The position numbers and the translations under genes were made by a program. DNA of 64,000 bases from CAYLGY01 sp964383325 (GTDB lineage Bacteria; Pseudomonadota; Alphaproteobacteria; Rhizobiales; Rhizobiaceae): the NCBI GenBank assembly GCA_964383325.1, contig CAYLGY010000001.1, forward strand, positions 1 through 64,000. Direction: 5' to 3'. Below the pieces are notes generated by a model. It was not told the DNA's origin and did no database searches. It was given only the letters and a program-made list of their open reading frames with translations. Numbering within the stretch: position 1 is the stretch's first letter; every line of letters begins with the position of its first letter. Below are positions 35,118 to 44,181 of the stretch, one piece after another.

Positions 35118-35327
35118 ATGAATACTGGAACTGTAAAATTCTTTAATGCAACCAAAGGTTACGGCTTTATCGAGCTTGGCAATGGCCAGCCGGATGTGTT
35201 CGTTCACATTTCTGCTGTCGAGCGGGCCGGAATGCGCAGCCTCGCCGAGGGCCAGAAATTGTCCTTCGACATTGTGAGGGATAACCGCAACGGCAAGAGC
35301 GCGGCCGAAAACCTGCAGGCCGCCTGA
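35118..35327 (+). CDS. cold-shock domain protein (CspA family)
   Basis: A 69-residue single cold-shock domain that binds single-stranded RNA or DNA. RNP1 (KGYGFIEL) and RNP2 (DVFVHISAVERAG) are intact, and the start MNTGTVKFFNATKG is typical. AAAGGAG lies 8 bases before the ATG. The leader upstream is long and relatively AT-rich, as in many csp mRNAs, but I could not define a cold-box. Confidence 0.95.
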   Translation: MNTGTVKFFNATKGYGFIELGNGQPDVFVHISAVERAGMRSLAEGQKLSFDIVRDNRNGKSAAENLQAA

Positions 35328-35778
35328 GCGGCTTCGGGATCTCGATCCCGATCAAGATGAAGGGCGCAAGGCCCTTCAGGGTGCTTCAGGACCTTTGACC
35401 ACGGATGTACTGGCATTGGTCCATTGAGGCACCTGAAGCATCGGAGCCACAGCCTGGCGCGCGAGGCTGACTCCGGTGCAGGAAATTTGCAACTGCCTGG
35501 AACTTGCTTCAGGCGATTCCCCCAAGGGCCGGTTCGTTCGGCCCTTTTTGATTCGGGTCCGCGATCTTTCCACCCTGAAGTCATCTTGTTGAAATGAAAT
35601 CGTTCGGACGCCGGGATTCTATGACCTGGCAAGTTGCGGACGGCCTTGCCGTATCGCGCTGCGGCGCATCCCTTGCTGCATCGAGCACTCCACGCCGAAA
35701 AGCTGCTTCCCTTTCAACAAGGCAGGCTCTCGAAGCCGAAAATCCCGACTTCGCTATCCTGTTTCGACAGCGCAACAA
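35328..35778. other. 451-base region between csp and secA with several hairpins
   Basis: No convincing gene was seen. It holds a stem TGAAGGGC/GCCCTTCA (35358-35378), a long-range inverted repeat CCTGAAGC (35432-35439) / GCTTCAGG (35506-35513), and then the terminator at 35524. The part after 35550 shows no clear signal. A small RNA ending at the terminator or a structured 3' end of the csp mRNA are both possible. Confidence 0.45.
35524..35549 (+). terminator. intrinsic terminator downstream of csp
   Basis: AAGGGCCG (35524-35531) pairs with CGGCCCTT (35539-35546) around a 7-base loop, followed by a run of five T. It ends transcripts coming from csp, or from a small RNA in this gap. Confidence 0.85.
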
Positions 35779-38511
35779 TCAGACCAGAGCACCATGGCAG
35801 TGTTTGAATTTCCGGCCGGAGCCGCAAGGACAGGGTTCATTCCGGCCAACGCGGCCCCAGGTCGCAGGATCCTTTGGATCCCGCTGCTCCGGCGCCACGG
35901 TCCGAACGGGTCGGCTGGCAACCATTACTTCCTCGCCTTGCCCGCCAAAGGCATCCTCGCCCGTCGACGCGTCGAAATGATGCGCCTCGCCTTCCGGGAC
36001 ATCCGGCGGGGGAGCTTCTGCGGCTTCGCGTACAATCTCCACGCGCATGAGCTGCGACGTTACCACCTGGCGCAGATTCACCAGCATGGCCTGGAATAGC
36101 TCGAAAGCTTCGGACTTGTACTCGTTCAGCGGGTCGCGCTGCGCATAGCCACGGAATCCCACGACCGAGCGAAGATGATCCAGATTCACCAGATGCTCAC
36201 GCCACAGAGCGTCGAGCGCCTGCAACATGATGGACTTCTCGACATAGGCCATGACTTCCGGACCGAACCGCTCCGCACGTTCGGACATCGCCTTGTCGGC
36301 AGCTTCGGTGATGCGCGCGCGGATGTCCTCCTCGTCGATTCCCTCCTCGGCTGCCCATTCCTCGATCGGCAGATCGAGATTGAGCATCATGGCAACGCCC
36401 TGCGTCAGCCCCTCGACGTCCCACTGCTCCGCATAGGCGGTCTCGGGGATGTTCCGCGCCACCAGATCGGCGATCACATCGTGGCGCATCTCCTCGACCA
36501 TCTCGGACAGATGGGTCCCTTCCATCAGCTCGATGCGCTGTTCGAAGATCACCTTGCGCTGATCGTTCATCACATCGTCGTACTTGAGCAAATTCTTGCG
36601 AATGTCGAAGTTGCGCGCTTCGACCTTTTTCTGCGCCTTCTCCAGCGCCTTGGTGATCCAGGGATGTACGATGGCCTCATCTTCCTTGAGGCCGAGCTTC
36701 TGCAACATGCCATCCATCCGGTCGGTGCCGAAGATGCGCATCAGGTCGTCTTCCAGCGACAGGTAGAATTTGGAGCGCCCCGGATCACCCTGACGGCCGG
36801 AGCGGCCGCGAAGCTGATTATCGATACGACGGCTTTCATGCCGCTCGGTTGCAAGGACGAAGAGGCCGCCAGCGGCGATCGCCTCTTCCTTCAAACGCTG
36901 GACGTCCTCGCGGATGGCTTTCTCCCGCGCCTCCCGCTCCGGTCCCGCAGGCAAGTCACCCAATTCTGCGGCGATACGCATTTCGGCATTGCCGCCGAGC
37001 TGGATGTCGGTGCCGCGGCCCGCCATGTTGGTGGCGATGGTGATCGCGCCAGGCTTGCCGGCCTGCGCGACGATCTGCGCCTCGCGTTCATGGTGACGGG
37101 CATTGAGAACCTCGAAATTCTTGATGCCCTCCTTGCGGAGCCGCTCGGCAAGCATCTCGGATTTCTCGATCGAAGTCGTGCCGACGAGTACCGGTTGGCC
37201 CTTTGCATGCGCCGCCTTGATCTCCCGGACAATGGCCCGGTACTTCTCCTCGGCGGTGCGGTAGACTTCGTCGTCCTCGTCGATCCGCTGGACAGGCAGG
37301 TTGGTGGGGACCTCGGTGACCTCTAGCCCGTAAATGTTGCCGAATTCCTCCGCTTCCGTGGCCGCCGTGCCCGTCATGCCCGCAAGCTTCTCGTACATAC
37401 TGAAATAATTCTGGAAGGTGATCGAGGCGAGCGTCTGGTTCTCCGGCTGGATCGCCACATGCTCCTTGGCTTCCAGCGCCTGATGCAGGCCTTCCGAATA
37501 GCGGCGGCCGGGCATCATGCGGCCCGTGAACTCGTCGATGATGACGATCTCGCCGTCGCGAACAATGTAGTCCTTGTCGCGCTGGAAAAGCCGGTGCGCC
37601 TTGAGTGCGTTGTTCACGTGATGAACGATGGCGACATTCTCGATGTCGTAGAGCGTTTCGCCCTTCAGCAGGCCAGCTTCGCGCAGCAGGCCCTCGATCT
37701 TTTCCGTACCGACCTCGGTGAAGGTCGCCGTGCGCTGCTTCTCGTCCACTTCGTAGTCTTCCGGCGAGAGATGCGCCATGAACGTGTCGATCTGGTTGTA
37801 CAGATCGGACTTGTCGTCCAGCGGGCCGGAAATGATCAGCGGCGTGCGCGCTTCGTCGATCAGGATGGAATCGACCTCGTCCACGATGGCGAAATGGTGG
37901 CCACGCTGGACCATTTGCGCGCGCTCATATTTCATGTTGTCGCGGAGATAGTCGAAACCCAGCTCGTTATTGGTGGCATAGGTGACATCGCAGGCATAGG
38001 CTTCCCGCCTCTCCTCGTCGTTGAGGCCATGACGGATCACCCCGACGGTAAGTCCCAGATAGCGATAGATCTGACCCATCCAGTCGGCATCGCGCTGCGC
38101 CAGGTAATCATTGACGGTGACGACATGGACGCCCTTCCCGGACAGGGCATTGAGATAGACTGGCAGGGTCGCCACGAGCGTCTTGCCTTCACCGGTACGC
38201 ATCTCGGCGATGCCGCCGCCGTTGAGCACAATGCCGCCGATGAGCTGCACGTCGAACGGACGCATGCCGAGGACGCGCTTCGAAGCCTCGCGAACGACGG
38301 CAAAAGCAGGTACGAGCAGTTCCTCCAGACTGGTCCCATCCGAAAGCTTCTGCCGGAACTCTCCGGTCCTTGCCCGCAGCGCCTCATCGGACAATGCGCT
38401 GATCTCCGGTTCCAGCGCATTGATCGCCTTGACAGTGGGAGCATATGACCGGATACGCCGGTCATTGGCCGAGCCGAATACCTTGCGTGCGAGGGCGCCT
38501 AAGCTGACCAT
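35779..38511 (-). CDS. secA: preprotein translocase ATPase SecA
   Basis: The 910-residue motor of the Sec export pathway. Visible features are the nucleotide site MRTGEGKTLVATLP, VDEVDSILIDEARTPLIISGP (second DEAD-type motif and preprotein region), GRSGRQGDPG in the second helicase domain, and the C-terminal zinc motif EPCPCGSGRKFKHCHG. The ATG at 38511 gives MVSLGALARKVFGSAND; in-frame codons upstream add non-conserved residues. Full length, no oddity. Confidence 0.98.
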   Translation of the reverse strand: MVSLGALARKVFGSANDRRIRSYAPTVKAINALEPEISALSDEALRARTGEFRQKLSDGTSLEELLVPAFAVVREASKRVLGMRPFDVQLIGGIVLNGGGIAEMRTGEGKTLVATLPVYLNALSGKGVHVVTVNDYLAQRDADWMGQIYRYLGLTVGVIRHGLNDEERREAYACDVTYATNNELGFDYLRDNMKYERAQMVQRGHHFAIVDEVDSILIDEARTPLIISGPLDDKSDLYNQIDTFMAHLSPEDYEVDEKQRTATFTEVGTEKIEGLLREAGLLKGETLYDIENVAIVHHVNNALKAHRLFQRDKDYIVRDGEIVIIDEFTGRMMPGRRYSEGLHQALEAKEHVAIQPENQTLASITFQNYFSMYEKLAGMTGTAATEAEEFGNIYGLEVTEVPTNLPVQRIDEDDEVYRTAEEKYRAIVREIKAAHAKGQPVLVGTTSIEKSEMLAERLRKEGIKNFEVLNARHHEREAQIVAQAGKPGAITIATNMAGRGTDIQLGGNAEMRIAAELGDLPAGPEREAREKAIREDVQRLKEEAIAAGGLFVLATERHESRRIDNQLRGRSGRQGDPGRSKFYLSLEDDLMRIFGTDRMDGMLQKLGLKEDEAIVHPWITKALEKAQKKVEARNFDIRKNLLKYDDVMNDQRKVIFEQRIELMEGTHLSEMVEEMRHDVIADLVARNIPETAYAEQWDVEGLTQGVAMMLNLDLPIEEWAAEEGIDEEDIRARITEAADKAMSERAERFGPEVMAYVEKSIMLQALDALWREHLVNLDHLRSVVGFRGYAQRDPLNEYKSEAFELFQAMLVNLRQVVTSQLMRVEIVREAAEAPPPDVPEGEAHHFDASTGEDAFGGQGEEVMVASRPVRTVAPEQRDPKDPATWGRVGRNEPCPCGSGRKFKHCHGALV

Positions 38512-38724
38512 GAAAAGGCCTTTCCGATCTTGTTTACCCGCAATTCTCCACGATCTGCCGTAGGACCGGCAGCCGGTCGGGTCTGAAACTGGTCGGCCGC
38601 GCGCCAATTGGGTTCTGGACGCATGCCTGGAGGACAGATAAGAGGGGGTCTGTTTGATGTCAACTTTGCGCGGCTCTGCAGCGAAGTCATATTTGCAGCC
38701 GATTTTTGAGTTGAGGATGCGGCG

Positions 38725-38744
38725 ATGCGGGTCATGACCCGCAT
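38725..38744. promoter_or_regulatory. perfect 20-bp palindrome upstream of the parvulin gene
   Basis: ATGCGGGTCATGACCCGCAT is self-complementary and is followed by TTT, 27 bases before the parvulin ATG. It could be a dimeric-regulator operator in the secA/parvulin divergent region or a terminator-like leader hairpin. Confidence 0.5.
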
Positions 38745-38770
38745 TTTACAAATGGAATCGGAGAATCAAG

Positions 38771-39625
38771 ATGTATCCAGTACCCGTCCGCCGTCTCGCG
38801 GGCCCTCTTCTCGGCATAATGCTTCTTGCCTTGCCCGGCATGGTTCCGGCCCAGGCTGCGGATGAGGATATTCTGGCCAATGTCAACGGAACCGCGATCA
38901 CGGCGGGCGATCTGGACCTCATGCTGGATGACCTTGCCGGCCAGCTCAACGGCCTGACGGAGACGCAGCAGCGGGCCGCTGCCCTGTCCTTTCTGATCGA
39001 GGTCCGCCTGCTGGCCGAGGCCGCGGCGGAGGCCGGCCTGGACGAAACGCCGGAGTTTCAACGCCGCATGGAATTGCTGCGCCAGCGCACCCTGCATTCG
39101 AGCTTTGTCGAAGCGGAGGTCGCGGCGGCCTTGACGGATGAGAAGCTCCGCGAGCGCTATGACCGCGAGCTTGCCGGCGCAACGCCGGTAAATGAAGTGC
39201 GGGCCCGCCACATTCTCCTGCCGACGCAGGAAGAGGCCGAAGCTGTCATCGCCGAACTGGATCAGGGCGGAGATTTCGCCGCTCTGGCGATCGAGAAATC
39301 GACCGATCCGGGCAGGTCAGATGGCGGCGATCTCGGCTTTTTCGGGCCCGGACAGATGGTGAAGCCCTTCGAGGAGGCAGCCTTCGCGCTGGAGGTCGGC
39401 AGCTATACGCGCGAGCCGGTGCAGACGCAGTTCGGCTGGCATGTCATCAAGGTCGAGGACCGTCGCGCCCAGCAGCCGCCGGCATTCGAGGAAGTGAAGG
39501 AACAGATCCGTTCCGTCCTGTTCCGCGATGCCTATGGGGCCGTAGTCGAGAAGGCGCGCGCCGCCGCGCAAATCGAGGTCATGGACGAGAAGCTTCAGCA
39601 GGGGTTGGAAGAGATCGGCCGCTGA
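38771..39625 (+). CDS. periplasmic parvulin-type peptidyl-prolyl isomerase (PpiC/SurA-like)
   Basis: A 284-residue exported foldase. A signal peptide (about 1-27, ending AQAAD) leads to a helical SurA-type N domain. The parvulin domain follows (about 145-235): EVRARHILLPTQEEAEAVI, then GGDLGFFGPGQMVKPFEEAAF and FGWHVIKVED. A short helical C-terminal segment closes the fold. It assists folding of exported proteins and is divergent from secA, a common arrangement in rhizobia. GGAG lies 8 bases before the ATG. Confidence 0.92.
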   Translation: MYPVPVRRLAGPLLGIMLLALPGMVPAQAADEDILANVNGTAITAGDLDLMLDDLAGQLNGLTETQQRAAALSFLIEVRLLAEAAAEAGLDETPEFQRRMELLRQRTLHSSFVEAEVAAALTDEKLRERYDRELAGATPVNEVRARHILLPTQEEAEAVIAELDQGGDFAALAIEKSTDPGRSDGGDLGFFGPGQMVKPFEEAAFALEVGSYTREPVQTQFGWHVIKVEDRRAQQPPAFEEVKEQIRSVLFRDAYGAVVEKARAAAQIEVMDEKLQQGLEEIGR

Positions 39626-39679
39626 GCTCCTCGCAATCCCGAAACGAAACCAGCGCAGTCACATCGCCCGGAGTGTGCC

Positions 39680-40915
39680 ATGTCCACAAAGCGATCCCCG
39701 TTCGCACCGGATCACCCACCTGAACTGCCCGCGATCGAGGGCGTGCGAATCGCTTCCGCGCAGGCGGGGATCAAGTATGCGGGCCGTGAAGATGTCATGA
39801 TCATGCTGTTCGAGCCTGGTACCGCCGTGGCGGGAGTATTCACCCGCTCGAAATGTCCTTCGGCGGCGGTCGATTACTCCCGGGCCAGCCTGCGAAGCGG
39901 CAAGGCGCGGATGCTGGTCGTGAATTCCGGCAATGCAAATGCCTTTACGGGCGCAAAGGGGATTGCCGCGGTCAATGAGACGGCAAGGGCGGCGGCGGAA
40001 ATGGTCGGATGTTCGCCGGACGAAATCTTCATTGCTTCCACCGGCGTCATTGGCGAGCCGCTGGACGCAACCCGGATCACCGCCGTTCTGGACGGTTGCG
40101 TCGCGGATGCGCAGCCGGACCGCTGGTCCGACGCCGCCCGCGCAATCATGACGACGGACACCTTCCCGAAGCTCGCCACGGCAGGCTGCGAGCTGGATGG
40201 AGTCCAATGCCGCATCTCGGGGATTGCGAAGGGCGCGGGCATGATCGCGCCGGACATGGCAACCATGCTCGCCTTTGTCGTGACGGATGCTCCCATTGCG
40301 GCAAACGTTCTGCAGGATGCGCTGGCCCGAGCCGTCGGTCCCAGTTTCAATTCGATCACGGTCGACAGCGATACGTCGACCAGTGATACCCTCCTGCTTT
40401 TTGCGACGGGAAAGGTGCCGGGCGTGAAGCCGGTGACAGATGCGCAGGATGGTCGTCTCCATGGCTGGCGCGAGGCGCTCGCGCGGGTACTGGAAGATCT
40501 TGCCCGGCAGGTGGTCCGTGACGGCGAGGGCGCGACCAAGGAAATCGAGATCACGGTCAACGGTGCCGTCAGCCCGGATTCAGCCCGCCGGATCGCCTTC
40601 TCCATTGCCAATTCACCGCTAGTCAAGACGGCCATAGCCGGGGAAGATGCCAATTGGGGCCGCATCGTCATGGCGGTTGGCAAGGCGGGTGAGCCGGCGG
40701 ATCGCGACCGGCTGTCGATCTGGTTCGGCGACATTCGTGTCGCAAATCAGGGCGAGCGCGATCCGGAGTATTCCGAGACCGCGACTTCCGAGTACATGCG
40801 CAACCGCAACATCGTGATTCGCGTCGAGCTGGGACTGGGCGAGGGAAGCGCGACCGTCTGGACCTGCGACCTCACCAAGGAATATGTGGCGATCAATGGC
40901 GACTACCGGAGCTGA
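39680..40915 (+). CDS. argJ: bifunctional ornithine acetyltransferase / N-acetylglutamate synthase
   Basis: The 411-residue ArgJ of the cyclic arginine pathway; it moves acetyl from N-acetylornithine to glutamate and in bifunctional forms also uses acetyl-CoA. The self-cleavage site is in KGAGMIAPDMATMLAFV, where the chain is cut before the Thr of the MAT element. GNANAFTGAKGIAAV and VDSDTSTSDTLLLFATG are family motifs, and the end is EYVAINGDYRS. The next gene begins four bases after the stop. Confidence 0.97.
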   Translation: MSTKRSPFAPDHPPELPAIEGVRIASAQAGIKYAGREDVMIMLFEPGTAVAGVFTRSKCPSAAVDYSRASLRSGKARMLVVNSGNANAFTGAKGIAAVNETARAAAEMVGCSPDEIFIASTGVIGEPLDATRITAVLDGCVADAQPDRWSDAARAIMTTDTFPKLATAGCELDGVQCRISGIAKGAGMIAPDMATMLAFVVTDAPIAANVLQDALARAVGPSFNSITVDSDTSTSDTLLLFATGKVPGVKPVTDAQDGRLHGWREALARVLEDLARQVVRDGEGATKEIEITVNGAVSPDSARRIAFSIANSPLVKTAIAGEDANWGRIVMAVGKAGEPADRDRLSIWFGDIRVANQGERDPEYSETATSEYMRNRNIVIRVELGLGEGSATVWTCDLTKEYVAINGDYRS

Positions 40916-40919
40916 TCGG

Positions 40920-41708
40920 ATGCGTCCGGACCGAGAGACCGCGCTCCGGCTTTCGCGGGTTCGCCGATTCGAGGCCGCCGCGTTCCGCGCATGGCCTGCC
41001 GGTTCGGTACGCTATGACGGTACCTGGGTCATTCGCCTGACAGCAGGGCATACGGCAAAGCGTCTCAATTCAGTCAGCATTCTCGATCCAGGTGACCTCT
41101 GCCGACTGGACGAGCGTATCGAGGCCGCCGGCCGACGCTTCGATGCCTACGGACGGCCCTTGACCTTCCGGATTTCGCCGTTGGCGGGAGCCGCCCTTTC
41201 CAGCCATTTCGATACGCATGGCTGGTCGCATTTCGGCGAAACGCTGGTCATGTCGCTCGATCTGGACCGCGTGGACTTCGCCAACGTGATGGACCAGATC
41301 CCGATGAAGGATCTCAGCCGGTTCATATCTGCCATGATGCGCGTGCAGGAGGATACCGGCCTGGTCCGACCGGGGCTGTCGGAAGTAATCACTTCCATTG
41401 AGGCCGAGCCTGGCCTCTTTGTCCATGAAACGGCGGGAGACCCGGTTGCAACCGCCATTTGCGTGCATGATGGCGAGCTCGCCGGCTTGTTCGAACTCGG
41501 CACGCAGGCGGCGGAGCGCGGCAAGGGGTATGGCAGCGCAATCGTGCTGTCAGCGATCAAATGGGCCCGGATGCGCGGCGCGCGCATCGCCTGGATTCAG
41601 GTCGAAGCTGACAATGCAGCTGCGCTGGGGCTGTATCGGCGGATCGGTTTCGACGAAGTGTATCGCTATCACTATCGCCGCCCGCCAGCGGGAATCTGCA
41701 AGGCATGA
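40920..41708 (+). CDS. GNAT-family N-acetyltransferase
   Basis: A 262-residue protein with a GNAT fold in the C-terminal half: LFELGTQAAERGKGYGSAIVLSAIKWARMRGA is the acetyl-CoA-binding region and VEADNAAALGLYRRIGFDEVYRYHYRR the terminal motif. The N-terminal half carries a second, less conserved domain. The position between argJ and mutT is conserved in rhizobia; the acceptor substrate is unknown. The start at 40920 is just after the argJ stop; its stop overlaps the next start. Confidence 0.88.
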   Translation: MRPDRETALRLSRVRRFEAAAFRAWPAGSVRYDGTWVIRLTAGHTAKRLNSVSILDPGDLCRLDERIEAAGRRFDAYGRPLTFRISPLAGAALSSHFDTHGWSHFGETLVMSLDLDRVDFANVMDQIPMKDLSRFISAMMRVQEDTGLVRPGLSEVITSIEAEPGLFVHETAGDPVATAICVHDGELAGLFELGTQAAERGKGYGSAIVLSAIKWARMRGARIAWIQVEADNAAALGLYRRIGFDEVYRYHYRRPPAGICKA

Positions 41709-42106
41709 CAAGTCTCGTTCTCGTGGCTGCATGCGCCCTCGTCGACAGCGACCGCCGCGTCTTGCTGGCTCAGCGGCCGGCGGGAAAGCCAATGGCCGGC
41801 CTTTGGGAATTCCCGGGCGGCAAGGTGGAGGCAGGCGAGACGCCGGAGACCTGCCTTATCCGCGAATTGTCGGAAGAACTTGGCGTGCGCACACGAGCGG
41901 ACTGTCTCGCGCCGCTGACTTTCGCCAGCCATGCCTATCCGGAGTTCCACCTGTTGATGCCGCTCTACATCTGCCGGCGGTATGAGGGCACGCCCACAGG
42001 GACCGAGGGCCAGACCCTGAAGTGGGTCCGGCCGGGAGAGATGCGCAAATTGCCGATGCCGCCCGCCGATGTTCCACTCATCTCCATGCTGATGGATCTG
42101 ATCTAG
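41705..42106 (+). CDS. mutT: NUDIX hydrolase, MutT-type 8-oxo-dGTP diphosphatase
   Basis: A 133-residue NUDIX enzyme that removes oxidised dGTP from the nucleotide pool. The full NUDIX box GGKVEAGETPETCLIRELSEEL is present with the metal-binding REXXEE core. The N-terminus VLVAACALVDSDRRVLLAQRP and LWEFPGGKVE are typical of MutT. The start overlaps the preceding stop by four bases. The last 29 bases overlap the convergent gene on the other strand. Confidence 0.93.
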   Translation: MTSLVLVAACALVDSDRRVLLAQRPAGKPMAGLWEFPGGKVEAGETPETCLIRELSEELGVRTRADCLAPLTFASHAYPEFHLLMPLYICRRYEGTPTGTEGQTLKWVRPGEMRKLPMPPADVPLISMLMDLI

Positions 42107-42554
42107 GGTCCCTTTGATTCGGCACGGCAGGCGACCGATTTTCGTCCGCGATCTTCATCGCGACCAATCCGAGCGCGGGCAGGGCAACCACAGGCAGCAA
42201 CGCCTTGGGATGACGCAACAGGGTCGGCAAGGCGGCAAGGGCTCCGGCAATGGCAAGCCCGCGCAATTCCGGGCCGCGCTCCAGCTTGCGCTTTTGCCTC
42301 GCATGACGTGCTGCAAGCCGGTTGGCAAGCAGGCACAAGAGGCCGATGACGATGAATGCTACCCCGAAGCCGATGCTGGCCTCGAGATTGCCAAATTGCC
42401 GCGCTGCCAGCAAATAGCAGGCTCCGATCAGGAACCCGACGCCGACGGCAATTGCCACCGCCGCGATGGACAGGAGCAGCGCCGCGCGTCGCGCCCTGTC
42501 GGTCACCTGCTGGAATTCGCCGGCAAGCGCGGCGCCGAGCAAACCTCTGAACAT
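42078..42554 (-). CDS. phage-holin-superfamily / YqjE-like membrane protein
   Basis: A 158-residue protein with two close hydrophobic segments in the first half (about 28-50 and 58-82) and another near 118-136. It resembles the YqjE/holin-superfamily III proteins that accompany YqjD-like partners. The role is thought to be at the membrane under stress, but is not established. It follows the YqjD-like gene by four bases and probably shares its stress promoter. Its end overlaps mutT. Confidence 0.75.
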   Translation of the reverse strand: MFRGLLGAALAGEFQQVTDRARRAALLLSIAAVAIAVGVGFLIGACYLLAARQFGNLEASIGFGVAFIVIGLLCLLANRLAARHARQKRKLERGPELRGLAIAGALAALPTLLRHPKALLPVVALPALGLVAMKIADENRSPAVPNQRDPRSDPSAWR

Positions 42555-42558
42555 CGCG

Positions 42559-42903
42559 TCAGCGCCGGAGAATCTGAGCCAGCAGGAAGCCGATTCCCGC
42601 GGCGATCGCCAGAGACGTCATCGGCTTCTGCCGGATATGGCGGACGACTTCCGCCTCAAGATCGCTTGCGCCATGCTTCAGCTTCTCATAGGCCTCCTCG
42701 CTTTGGGCCTTCAGGGCCTCGATGCCTTCGGAGGCAACATTGCGCGCCGCACTCGCCGACCGGCGTGCGGAAGTTTCCAGCTCCTCGCGCAGCCGCGCCA
42801 ACTCGTCCTTCAGGACCTGAACCTGCCTGTTAAGGTCCTTGCTGGACGACTCGTTGAAGTTTTCCTTGGGCGTGACCAGATTGTCTCTCGGCGTAGCGAC
42901 CAT
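42559..42903 (-). CDS. DUF883 / YqjD-ElaB-like C-tail-anchored protein
   Basis: A 114-residue protein: a charged helical or coiled-coil region (NRQVQVLKDELARLREELETSARR) followed by HGASDLEAEVVRHIRQKPMTSLAIAAGIGFLLAQILRR, the diagnostic end of the YqjD/ElaB group with a single C-terminal membrane helix. E. coli relatives bind ribosomes to the membrane in stationary phase. Upstream lies a match to the alphaproteobacterial general-stress promoter. Confidence 0.88.
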   Translation of the reverse strand: MVATPRDNLVTPKENFNESSSKDLNRQVQVLKDELARLREELETSARRSASAARNVASEGIEALKAQSEEAYEKLKHGASDLEAEVVRHIRQKPMTSLAIAAGIGFLLAQILRR

Positions 42904-42940
42904 GATGCACTCTCCTGTTTGTTCGAAAGGGTGCCGCTAC

Positions 42941-42965
42941 AACGCAGCCGGGCAAGCATGGTTCC
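42941..42965 (-). promoter_or_regulatory. EcfG-type general stress response promoter
   Basis: On the minus strand the sequence reads GGAAC, 16 bases, CGTT: the -35 element is at 42965-42961 and the -10 at 42944-42941. This spacing and sequence match the alphaproteobacterial sigma-EcfG consensus. The gene it faces starts at 42903, giving a leader of about 30 bases. Confidence 0.75.
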
Positions 42966-43135
42966 GGATGCCTCAGTTTTCCGCCAATCCCTGATCGGGG
43001 AGGCTGCAGGTACTTGCGCCGTGCCCTGCAACCGTTCAGAACTTGAACAGTACAACAAGCGGGCCGCTGGATGGAGATTGTCTGCATGCGCGAGGAATTG
43101 CCGGCACGTCGCCGAGCCGCGACGGTCAAGCGCCG

Positions 43136-44095
43136 ATGAGCGGCCTGCTTGCCCTGCTGGACGATGTGGCGGCCATCGCCAAGGTGGCGGCAGCTTCCGT
43201 CGACGATGTGGTCGGGCAAGCTGCCAAGGCGGGCGCCAAGGCAGCCGGCGCCGTGATTGACGATGCCGCGGTGACGCCGCGCTATGTGCACGGCTTCGAC
43301 GCCTCGCGTGAATTGCCGATCATCTGGCGGATTGCGAAAGGTTCGCTCAAGAACAAGCTCGTCTATCTCTTGCCCGCGGCCATGCTGCTCAGCCTGTTCG
43401 CTCCCTGGGCGATCTATCCCCTGCTCATGCTTGGCGGCGCCTATCTCTGCTTCGAGGGGGCCGAAAAGGTGTTGCATGCCGTGGTTCCGGGTGATCTGCA
43501 CGCGGCGGGCAATGCTCCCGCGAGGGACGATCCGGCGCATCTGGAGGAGGAAAAGGCGGCTGGCGCCATCAAGACCGACTTCATCCTGTCGGCGGAGATC
43601 ATGACCATCGCGCTGGCCGCCATTCCGCCGGGCAGCTTCTGGATGCAGGCTGCAACGCTGGCCCTCGTCGGCATCGGCATCACGGCGATCGTGTATGGAG
43701 GTGTCGCGCTGATCGTCAAGGCCGACGATTTTGGCCTGCATATGGCGCAGAACGGTTGGCTCCCGGCCACGCGCCGCGCCGGCTACGGGCTCGTCAAGGC
43801 CATGCCGGGCGTTCTGAGCCTCCTGTCAACCGTGGGGACGGCAGCCATGCTCTGGGTTGGCGGCGCCATCATCATACACGGGCTGGAACGGCTGGGTTTC
43901 ACCTGGCCCGCCCGGTTCCTGCATGATTTGTCTCTGTCCGCAGGGGAAATGCTGCCCGAGGTCGGGGGCTTGATCGCGTGGCTCGTTTCCGCAGCCCTCG
44001 GTGGAATTTTCGGCCTGTTGCTGGGGCTGGTCCTGCTGCCGGTGGGCCAGCATGTCATCTCGCCAATCTGGACGCGCCTCACGCGAGGAAAATAG
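43136..44095 (+). CDS. DUF808 (YedI-like) membrane protein
   Basis: A 319-residue membrane protein of the DUF808 family. The N-terminus MSGLLALLDDVAAIAKVAAASVDDV and the middle YVHGFDASRELPIIWRIAKGSLKNK are diagnostic. About seven hydrophobic segments follow. Function unknown. The ATG at 43136 is chosen because the conserved region begins exactly there. The region upstream (42966-43135) contains an inverted repeat GTTCA/TGAAC at 43034-43048. Confidence 0.88.
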   Translation: MSGLLALLDDVAAIAKVAAASVDDVVGQAAKAGAKAAGAVIDDAAVTPRYVHGFDASRELPIIWRIAKGSLKNKLVYLLPAAMLLSLFAPWAIYPLLMLGGAYLCFEGAEKVLHAVVPGDLHAAGNAPARDDPAHLEEEKAAGAIKTDFILSAEIMTIALAAIPPGSFWMQAATLALVGIGITAIVYGGVALIVKADDFGLHMAQNGWLPATRRAGYGLVKAMPGVLSLLSTVGTAAMLWVGGAIIIHGLERLGFTWPARFLHDLSLSAGEMLPEVGGLIAWLVSAALGGIFGLLLGLVLLPVGQHVISPIWTRLTRGK

Positions 44096-44181
44096 GTTCC
44101 GGACGTTAACTCTTCATTTGTCTTGTTTCTGCAATGCTGAACCCAGCAAGGTTGCAGTGCTTGGCAAGGGATGGGTTGGGT

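Noticed and set aside
35594..35980. Possible + strand gene before secA
   Set aside because: Half of it is antisense to the end of secA, and the sequence has no coding features or family match.
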